The notes under the pieces were generated by a model. That model worked only from the letters and a program-made list of their open reading frames with translations, made no database searches and had not been told where the DNA came from. A stretch of DNA of 64,000 nt from Aselliscus stoliczkanus (taxonomy: Eukaryota; Chordata; Mammalia; Chiroptera; Hipposideridae), in the NCBI GenBank assembly GCA_033961575.1, contig CM066738.1:101085478-101149477 (forward strand), given 5' to 3'. The translations under genes were made by a program, and so were the position numbers. Below, one piece after another: positions 37,440-47,500 of this stretch (positions are counted from its first letter, which is position 1; each line of letters opens with the position of its first letter).

Positions 37440-37560
37440 GAGGGCAATGATCTTTGCTTTTTTTATTCACTGATGTTTCTCACGTGCCTAGAATAGGGCC
37501 AGGTGCATAGTAGGTGCTCCAGAAAGATTTGTGAATAAATGAATGAAATAAATAATACAT
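37440..37560 (+). mobile_element. L2-type 3' tail
   Basis: AGGGCAATGATCTTTGC, GGCCAGGTGCATAGTAGGTGC and AATAAATGAATGAA form a standard L2 tail. Confidence 0.65.
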
Positions 37561-38317
37561 ACATGAGTGAGTGAGTTAACTAAAGATAATCTAGGGTCAA
37601 GACGGTAGTAATGCAGAATTACAAATTTTTAAAATTTGAGTTCTGTTCCAGACTGTGCCACTTAACCTTGGCCATGTATTTTAATATTTCTGGGCCTCTG
37701 TTTCCTCGTGTATGAAATTGTTTAATTATTCATTCAATGAATATCCGCTGTGACACAATTATGATCAAGAGGATACACCTTTGCATCCTCTTGCTCCCTT
37801 ACATTCAAATCCTGCTACTCCAGCAAGGCTGGAACCTCCCCCCCCACACCCCCGTTTCAAAAGTCCTGCCTTTCCCAAGCCCCGCCCACCAGCCACGCCC
37901 ATCTTTAGGCTCCTCCCCAAATCAACAGCCCCCCGCTGTTGTAGAAGCCCCGCCTCCCTCGTACTGTCATCCAATGGCCGAGATACACGGCTAGGTGAAT
38001 GCGAGGGAGCCTTTAGGTGTCCTCTTGGCGCCTGACCAGAGTCTTGGGGAATTCCGTTCCCCTCGAGTAGTCACTTCCCCGAGTCACCCCTGCGATATGC
38101 AGGATCTCCCGCTCCCCCAGGTTCCCTCGTGGGGGTCGGACAAGGCTCCCGAGCCGCGCCGCTGCCCTCCTTAGGAGCCCTGGGTCTTCACTGGACGAGG
38201 CTGCCGTCCCGCGGCATCCTGGGAGTGGTAGTTTTCTTCCTCCCGGTTCCTTCCAGATACGCCGGTGGCCGAGGCCCGTAGGACTACCGTTCCCAGACGC
38301 CTGAGCGCGTCGCCGGT

Positions 38318-38323
38318 CACGTG
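38318..38323. promoter_or_regulatory. E-box CACGTG in SEC11C promoter
   Basis: A palindromic CACGTG lies 107 bases upstream of the ATG inside the CpG island. USF, MYC/MAX and TFE-type factors bind this sequence in general; use here is inference. Confidence 0.45.
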
Positions 38324-38429
38324 GCCCGCAAGGACGCGGGGCTGGTGGGCGGGGGCCCGGCGGGTGCTCAGCATCTGTCTGTGCCACCCCGGAGCCCGCG
38401 GGGCCCCCTTTGGTCCCCAAGACCCCATC

Positions 38430-38516
38430 ATGGTGCGCGCGGGCGCTGTGGGGACGCATCTCCCCGCGTCCGGCTTGGACATCTTCGGGGACTTGAGGAA
38501 GATGAACAAGCGCCAG
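38430..38516 (+). CDS. SEC11C: SEC11C coding exon 1
   Basis: The ATG at 38430 lies in the CpG island, and the exon reads 29 codons (MVRAGAVG... to NKRQ) before a GTAACG donor at 38517. The cytosolic N-terminal tail is encoded here. The ATG was chosen because it gives the known family N-terminus and length. An in-frame open stretch continues upstream without homology. Confidence 0.95.
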
Positions 38517-41500
38517 GTAACGGGGGGCCGCGTGGGGGGCGCGCCCAGGGCAGGGCACGGCAGGTGGGGCTCCGGCAAGGACAGCGCCCCGCGACGCTCG
38601 CTCGGGGCGCTCCTAGGCCCCGGGTTCAGATCCGCGCGGACCCACGCGCGGGCACGTGCGGGCGCGTCCGGGGCAGGTGGCTGGGACGGGGGAGAGAATA
38701 GGGATCTAGTCCTAAGGATGTCAGACGGGCTGGGAAAGCGAGGCGAGAGGACGCGGCCGCGCGTGTTTCAGTGGCCGCCCGGTGGAAGACGGAGCCCATG
38801 GCTCGGGGGGCCCTTGAGACCTGACCCCCAGAGGGGGGCTGTCCACCTGGTGGAAGGGGCAGGAAGGCGGGCGCACGGAGGGAACTTTCTGACCGTGGGA
38901 ACTGTCCGTGGGACGTGCTTTCCCGGCCACGCGTGGGGACGAAATAAAGCTCCTAACGCGCCTGGAGAGCTCAGGGACTGTGGACAGAATCAGGGTTCCG
39001 GAAGGGATTTCCACGAGTTTTCTCTAACTTTTTGTGTGTTTATTGAAGTATAATTGACTCACCATATTATATTAGTTTCAGGCATAACTCCTTTTGCAGG
39101 CTCTGCCGTCTGCTGCACCTTGAATACAATTTATTTATTTATTTATTTTTATTAGTTTCAGGTGTACAACACAGTGCAATAGTTATACTCTTTATCCCCC
39201 AAAGTGACAACCCCTCTCCCCCAGTTCGCCACCCCACTCCCCGCCCCATATCATACATATCCATCACAACTCCCCTGACTCCCCTCCACAGTATACTCCA
39301 CATCCCGTGACCATCCACATATTCCGTTGCAGTTGGCATACCATACTATACAACATCAGCTTCAGGTATACAGTGCAGTGATCAAGCCTCTCCATGAAGT
39401 GGTCTCCCTAACAAGGCATGTGACTATCTGACATGCCCCAAAATATTTACAACATTATTATATTCCCCGAACTGTGTTTCATCTCCCTGTGGCAATATTG
39501 TAGTTGTCTATTTATGCTGTCTAATCCCTTCCCCTTCCCCCCATCCCCAAAGAAAACGTCCTTCTTGCTGCCTCCTTGGCCCGCATCACTGCCTTTGGAT
39601 GTTTCTCTTCACTAGAAGGCAAGAGTGAGTAAGGACGGGAAAGGAAGTCCTCACCTCCAGGAAAAATGTGATGGAGGAAGCTTCTCCATAGAGAAGGCGA
39701 ATGGATCCTAACGCTTCTGTTGATACTAATAACAAAGTCTGCTAAGGCGAGTGGAACCTTCCTAGTGGGAAGGTTTGATGGTCTTTGAAAATGGTATTAA
39801 CTCCTGTTATTTTGATGGCATCCTATTTCGTGTGTGAGTGATGCCCATGGGGCAGGGCACAAATTATTCCGTTGGGCGTATGGTTTGGGGTGTGTGTGTG
39901 TTTCCAGGTAGAATTTCAGACTAGTGCAGTAATCTGGGAGAGTTTGCAGACTTGAATTTCATGAACTGTGTTTAGCATCTGGTGGTTTCTAGGTCTGCAT
40001 CGCTGATGAGCTCCTGGAAATGCCTATGATTAAGATGAGCGGTGGCAGTGATTATCACACTTGAAAAACCCACAGCAAATACCCTGAGCCTTGAAACTGT
40101 CCCCAAGAAAACCTTCCAGGAAATAGAGCTTTAGGTAAACATCTACACTTACGGTACTGGTGTACTGGTGGTTAAAACTGCAGATTGTCAGAGAAGGCCT
40201 GCTGATGAGTTATCAATTTCTAAACCAGTTTGCCTTTTGAAAGAGCTCTTCATTCCCAGTCTCAGTGATAAGGCCTGTTAGTAGCTGCTGCTTTGCCTGT
40301 GTTTTGCTAGTATTCTAATTAAAATTCAGGAGCTGAAATCTGCTGCCTCCTGATACTTTGTTTGTTTGTTTGTTTGTTTTTAAAGCTTTGTCCATTTGCT
40401 TGTTTCTTTTTCTTTTTCTCTCCAAAATAGCATCCTGGGACACCTCTGTCAGACATACATGCTCCACCAATCCTGGACTTGGGACCTCCTTTCTCCACTG
40501 CCCCTGTTCCTTGTTAATTAAGGCAAAAGCCACATGCAAACACAAGGGCTCTTTGTTTCTGCAATGAGGAAGGGAGGAAGAAACACAGCTACTGGCATTT
40601 CTGCTGACATTCTGTCACCAGGATGACCTGCTCTCACATGTTTGTTTAGAACCCTCAGACATTGGCTATTTCATCTTTGGTTGACACAGACTGAGTGTGG
40701 GCCTCCTAAACTTTGCTAGGTTATTAAGTGTGAAGCATACCAAGTTGGTGGGCAAAGATGAACAACAACAAAAGGCACCCATAAAACATAATGGCCTGTA
40801 GATTTCAGTCAGCTTGTCAGTAGTTGAGTCAAAATTATGTGTCTAGATTCCAGGATTTCAATCCCAGATTCAGATTAGTAGGTTCTTTAAAGGTAGGGTG
40901 TTGAACATGTCATCTTAGGTTTTGCAGTTCGCTCGATTGTTAGGTTTTTGTTTAAATGGCTATTTCTTTAACAAATATAATAGATGTCTTACTCAAAGGA
41001 AGTTTTTATTGAGTAAACGAGTTTACTTCCTCTTGAAGAGTTTTTCAAGCATAGAAAATCATACCGGAAAATATATTCTTTTTTTTAACGATTTTATTGG
41101 GGAACTGGGGGAGGGGAACAGCATTGGGGAACCAGGGAAGGGGAACAGACAAGTTGCTGTCCTTTTGTTCTTCCGTCTAGTTGTGGAGGACATTACTTAA
41201 CTGGCCCATGTTGGTATCATCATTGCACTCTTCTCCGGTGAGGCAGATTGGTCACCAGCCTCTGGACGGCTGCTCACAGTGGCTCTTGACAGCTCACATT
41301 GGCTGCCAGCCGCTCACGCTGGCTGCTGGCCACTCACTGTAGCCTATGGCAGCCCACTGCAGCAGGGGCTGCAGCTATGCCGTCCTAGGGACTCAGCAGC
41401 CCAGCTCCAGGTGGAGCTGTTGTTCACCATCTTAGCTGTAGAGGGCAGTGTCACTGACCCTCATATGTGGGATCCGAACCGGGGCCGCTGGCATCCGAAG

Positions 41501-44500
41501 CCAGCTCTTAATCAATGCACCATCGGCTGGCCCGGAACATGTATTCTTAGTATTCAGTCTTTATTGGGTAAATGTCAAGATTTTGTAATGGGCTTTTATC
41601 AGGGTGGAGGCGGCTGGTTTGAAAACCTCTCTAAACATGACAATCTGTTTAAAATCGTGGCTTGGGACTTTCTTAATCAGATATGTAATTCATAATGAAA
41701 CGATGTTTTATCAAATCTTTAAGTCAGGCAGAGCAGGTAGAGAAGTTTTTGAGTGAACACCAGTAAACAACTTTTGCTTTAGACTGATGTGACTAAACCG
41801 ATTTTATTTTAGAAACAACGGTTTAACATATTCTAGCCCAATACTTTATATCCGTCTCCTTCCAGTTTCCTTTTTTGCTTTCTTGGGAATTTAATTATGA
41901 GATTGGCTATTGACCCAATAGCCAAAGAGTTTTTCAAAAATGGTGTGTAACTTTAACTTTGAATCACATTTATTTTCCTCTTTTTAATCATACGTCAAAA
42001 TATCTTCAGTTTCTTTAATTGACTTTTTATGTCCCTACTTTCAGTTGTATCCTTGCTAATTACCTCGAATTACATAATTTCACATAGATAGAATATTAGC
42101 AAGAGAGAGTTTTGAGCTCTGCTTTTCCTACCTTAGCATCATATCAGAATATGTTTTCATATTGTGTCACACTTCAAAATGATTATTTTAATGGCCATAT
42201 AATATCCTGTCTACTTGTCATGTCGTTAAAACTCTTTAAGCATTGTTTTAAATAGTACAGAAATTTGCCATTATTTACTCAATCATTTCTCCATTGTTGC
42301 TCATTTATTTCCTTTTCCCTGTTATTAGAAACAAGACTGATAAATATCTTTGGGCCATAATTCCCTATCTGCCTTTATTTTAGACTAAATTCCTAGGATT
42401 ACTGGGCCCAGGGGAACCTCTGGATACTGAATTGCTATCAGAATGACTATGTCAACTTGGATCCCCACAACAACGCACGCTTGCCAAACACTGACTGTTA
42501 GCATTATAAAAAAACAAAACAAAACAAAAACCCTTTACATTTGTAGGCAAAAAAGTGGGGGCCAGGAGGGTGAAGGCCAGATTTGGTTTGAACACTTTCA
42601 GTATTTATTTGCCACTTGTATTTCTTCTCTGGAAAATTAATAATTTTAAGCTTTTACCTCTTTTTTTTTTTCTCCAAGATAGAAAGCCATGAAAGGAAAT
42701 AAGATCAATAAAAAAGGAGAATCTAGAAAACAGATGAAAGAGGGGTAACTGACAGCCAGAAAGAGCCCAAATCCTAAGCTAGCAGCATGGGAAACTGAGG
42801 AATAACTTTATTATTTATGCTGCCGGATCCTAAAAGTCTCAAGTATTGGCAGAACCCTTATCTCTGGAACTGGGGGTGAAGGGAAAGTGGGGCTAAAACA
42901 AATTCGGCTGGGTAGAAACGCTGAGAAACAGATCCCCGCGTGTTCTCCCCACTCCCTTCCATGGCCTCCCCCTCCCAGGTGGGTCTGGAACTGGATTCCC
43001 TGCAGGGGTGGGTTATACTCCTAGAGAGCCCCAGAGGAAGGGCTGCAGGCCTAGTGGACCACGCGGGTGCTGTGCTTGGACTGTGCTGAGGATGCAGTGA
43101 CAGTGAGGGCGGAGCTCGGGGAGGAGCAGAGCCCTGCTGTGCGGGTGAGCACAGAGGCCCGAGGAACCGGCACACTGGTCAGGTAGAGGGCAGTGATTGG
43201 ATGACAGACCTGGGATCAGGCAGTTTCAGTTCCAGGTCTGTGGCTGAGAGTAGATGGTTCAGGTGGAGGGGGACGTTGTTGGAGAAGAGGAGGTCCAGGA
43301 ATTGAGATACCAGAGTGTTCGTGGGCCATGCACGGGGCTCTTCAGATCACCCAGGGCAACGGGGCGGGGGGGGGCGGTTAGGAGGAAGATTGAGGTGGGT
43401 ACCTGGGTAAGGAGCCTCCTGAGGACAGGAAGGGCGGGCAAAAGGGGCTTACTGTAGTACTGGGAACAGCGGCTCTTGTCCCTGTAGCCTCTCGAGGACT
43501 GTAGACACCTAAGCCAACAATTGAGCTACCGCCAGACAGGGTGCTGTGCATGGGCTGGTGTTGCTTTTGCCCTGAGTCCTTGGAGCTTGGCAGGTGTGGC
43601 CGGCAGCCCGAAGCACACGTTTCAGGGAAGGACGAGGATAGGCTCTGTGGGTCTTCACTCTGTGGGGCGAGGTCGGCTTAGAATTAGATGCTGATGGCCG
43701 TGGCTTCCCAGTAAAGTGATGGTTGACTTCTAAAACGTGCTTCCAGATGCAGATGGGCCTCACTGCTTGGTGCTGCTGGACTCTGGAGCTTCGGGTGGGG
43801 CGTCTTCGTCCCAGCAGCCAGGTACTCAGGTCCAGGTCAGGCCGTGGGCTCCACACGAGAGCTGACGCCCTAGCAGTGGAGCTTGAGAGGCGGGGACCTG
43901 CGGGGGACCTGCCTCCGCTGACCAGGGTTCGAGAAGGTGTACACGGCTTCGGCGGTTGATAAAAGACAGAAACCGTTTGTTGCAGTAAAGACAGAAAATG
44001 GAGAGATAGAGCTCTCCAGTTTATTTGTTGCAGGCTTTATATACAATTTTTAGGTAGGGGGTACGTGCAAGGATGCGTGTAGCATAGCAGGAAACAATGT
44101 GCATAACCTCAGTGAAAAGTTGATCCTTAACTATTTTCCGGAAACCTACAGGTCAGTGAAACCTTAGGGAGTCAGTTTCTCAAGACAGTTTCTCACCATT
44201 AACACTGATAGCCATCTTTCTTTTGTGTCCCAAGGAACTGGCCGTCCTCACCACATACCTCATAAGTAGTAAGCACCCTCCAGGTGCAAAAGAAACAATG
44301 AAAGCAGAGAAACAAGTTTATGCTTCACCAAGCCCACTAAGGCCAGCTTGCAAGCCCCTCAATATTGGGGACCATGGCCCTCAACATCTCCCCCTTTTTT
44401 ATTATTTAAAAAGCACGCCTGTGACCCCAGGCGGCTGCGAGTCACAGTGCCTGTCTTAGGTGTCCTCCAATGAAATAACAACCCGTCATCGGCACTCGAT

Positions 44501-47500
44501 CCTCTGGTGATCAAGCCCTGTCTTAGGTTAGTTACATTCAAGGAGGTCCTTACCTGTCTTTGGCTAGCCTGTCCTCGCTGAAGTTTAGGGGTAGAGGGGC
44601 TAATAAGCAGGTGGCTAAACTTGAGGCTTTGCCTTAAGTTTGATCTCATGGATATTGGCTTGGACGTCCAACATTTGTTTGAGAAAACATCTAATGAGGA
44701 TGGGGAGTAGGCACAGAACCAAACAGACACAAATGCCCAATGTAAGGAACGTCACAATGGAATGGCCAATATTGGGTAAAGACGGCAGGGCATTTCTCAT
44801 CATATCAACAAACTCAGAGGCAGCTTGAGCTGCGTCAGATTTTAAGGGCTCTGCTTCTCTCATGTTTTGTATCTCATCATGAAGCCGAAGCATGTCTAAA
44901 GACAGATTAGCATTATGCCAAATTCCTTGAAGATGTAGATGAACTCTATTTCAATCATGTTGACTACTATTATACATTTTTGGGGTTACACAAATCCAAT
45001 GATAATCTGAATGACATTCCAATTGAAATCTAACTTTTATGCTTTGAATTTCATTACCAACATATTGAACTATATCATATAAAGCATTTACTTTTTGTTT
45101 TAATTTTTCATTTATAATTTCTTGAGTTCCTAAGGCTAAAGTAACATTTTTTGAAAGTGTATTAACATAATGAGCATTTTGAACAGTCTGTGAAAGAGCC
45201 ACAGCAGCAGTAGCAGCAGTTGCAATTAAAGTAACTAAAGCCATAATTCCAGCAATCAAAAGCCCTATAAATCTTTTTGGTCTACTTAAAGCATATTTGA
45301 TTTCTTTAAAAATTTGTAAACTTTTTTCAGCATACCGTGGTCCAGAAACATTAACAGGAAGCATAACAAAAGATGATGGATTAAGTATCATAACACGGGT
45401 CCCAAGGGGTACCCAAGAAACACAATTTGTTAAAGTACAATTATAACAAGATACATTAAATCTTAAATCATTAAAAGTAATAGACAAATTTCCAGTCATG
45501 AGTACATAAGGAGAAGGAACACAGGCAGATACATTAACAGAGCGACTAGTTGAAGTACAAGGAGTATCTGGTCTACAAACAGTCACAGTTTGAAGGTTTT
45601 CACCCATTGCTCCTGCAAGTTTCCAAAGAAAGTTTTGTTGGTATTGTGTGTCTGACTTCCACATTCCAGAGGCCAGTCCCCTTGTCCAACTCGTTTTGTT
45701 ACTTTGAGACCAGTCCAGAATATACCGATTCAATCCAGGAATATTGTATCTCACTGGCATGTTGCCATGGCACATTTTCCAGGGGACAGCTTTGGTGTTC
45801 ATAGACCGGGATTTTGGGGCTCTCCCAGACGGACGGATGGAGGATGAGAACTGGGTGGCCGAGCAGAAGGCCTACTCCGGAGCAGTGGAGAAGGGAGGGG
45901 CGTCAGTGGCTTGTGGACTGTAAGGGCTGCGGTGGCCTGGGCACGGCAGGGTGCTGCTACGGTGGCTGCGGTGGCAGTGTGAGCACCAGGAGGTGGCAGC
46001 TGCTACGCGGGCAGATCAAACGATCTGGAATCCAAACTGGAGTGTCTGTGTCCTGAGGAAATACTCAAGCATACCCTCTTCCCCTGGGTTAACAGTATGT
46101 TTGGTCCCTTTAAGGTACCAGTTAACAGGTCCTTTTATTTTACTAAAGCCCTAGGCTGACACAGGTCAGAGTTTCAGTGTTTATACATAGATGAGTGTTT
46201 TGATGTATCTATATTTAAAATACGACCGGAGAGTCAGGGGTTAACATTGCAAGGGCAGTGGAGCTGAGGTCCAACCCTGTGTTTTCTGGGGTTGCTCTGA
46301 AGAGCTCAGGGACTGATTTAAATTGTTAAATAAGTTGTTGCTGCTAAATGGGTTGCAAATGGATGTCCTATTGTTGCCTGGGCCCAAGGCTGGGGCCCTG
46401 GAGCGCTTCCCAACTAAGGGACCACCAGTTGGTTGAAAAAGAAGGACTTTAGAGATAAGATTGTTCGGTGGCAATAACTGTCCATTTTTACGATATTTGG
46501 AATGGCAGTCTATCAGCCAGTGAAATCCCTTGTTGTATCGTGGACATATAGTCTGTGGCATCAAGGATGAAGTTTGTTGTGAGACATTAGGAACACTTTG
46601 TGGCTGTATATTTTGTGATTGGGGAGCTCATCTAGTCTTAGGACACTGTCTGTTAAAGTGTCTCGGTTCCCCACAATTATAGCAATTGTAGCCACCGTTT
46701 CTGTTATTACTATTGGGAGTGGCCTGCGTTGACTGAGTTACTGTCTTAACATCCCCTTTAAGGGTGGCAGCTATTGCTACTCCTTGAATAAAAGCTGGAG
46801 AGACATCAGCACATTGTTCTACATAATCATTAATAGTGTCAGATTTACTGATAGGCTGGAGTAGATTTTGACATGTAGAATTTGTGTTTTCAAATGCCAA
46901 CTGTTTGATTAAAATATCTGTGGCTTCATCGTTGGTAATTACTCTACCAACTGCTTGAATGAGCTGAGACAAAAAGTTTTGAAAAGGCTCCTCACCTCCT
47001 TGTATTACGGTAGTTAATGTAGTTGGCTTTCCCATGGAGGTGGGGAGTGCTCTCCAGGCATTAACAGCACAATCAGTGACTTTTTCTAGGAACTTTTTAG
47101 ATAAATACATCAGGTCTTGTGTATGAGAATATTCACCTCTTTCCATAAGCATATCTGTAATAATTGAATCACGTTTACTGACAAATTTTTCTGTCTTATC
47201 ATCATATTCAGTCCTCCAAAGGAGATAATCTCCACCTGTTAAGCAGGCTTTACAAACTTGAGTCCAGTCATGGGGAGTCATCCATTTCCCTGCCAATGTG
47301 TTAATTAAAGAAAGAGTATAAGATGCTACAAGTCCATACTCTGAGCATGCAGATTTCAGCTCTTTTAAGATTTTATAGGGCAGGGGCTCCCAGGAAGGCC
47401 ATTTATCTCCTTTTTGATCCATATCAAAGGCCACTGGGCAACAAAGAGTAAAATCAAATTTTCCGTTTGCCTCTGCCTCCTCAATGGCTCTAGGAAACCG

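Larger units (their letters stand above)
37860..38960 (+). promoter_or_regulatory. SEC11C: SEC11C CpG-island promoter
   Basis: Base composition changes sharply to GC- and CpG-rich from about 37860 to 38960, covering the first coding exon. Visible elements are GC boxes (CCCCGCCC at 37878 region and GGGCGGGGG near 38347) and an E-box CACGTG at 38318-38323. There are also two near-matches to the ZNF143-type ACTAC...CCCAG motif: 38211-38235 on the minus strand and 38283-38300 on the plus strand. There is no TATA box close to the start codon. This fits a broadly expressed housekeeping promoter. The transcription start is not defined. Confidence 0.7.

Noticed and set aside
38265..39053. Long open frames in the SEC11C CpG island on both strands
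   Set aside because: GC-rich DNA has few stops; only the SEC11C exon 1 frame shows a known protein.
44223..44459. Plus-strand open frame repeated at 48759
   Set aside because: Both copies are LTR sequence read on the strand opposite to the provirus; not a gene.
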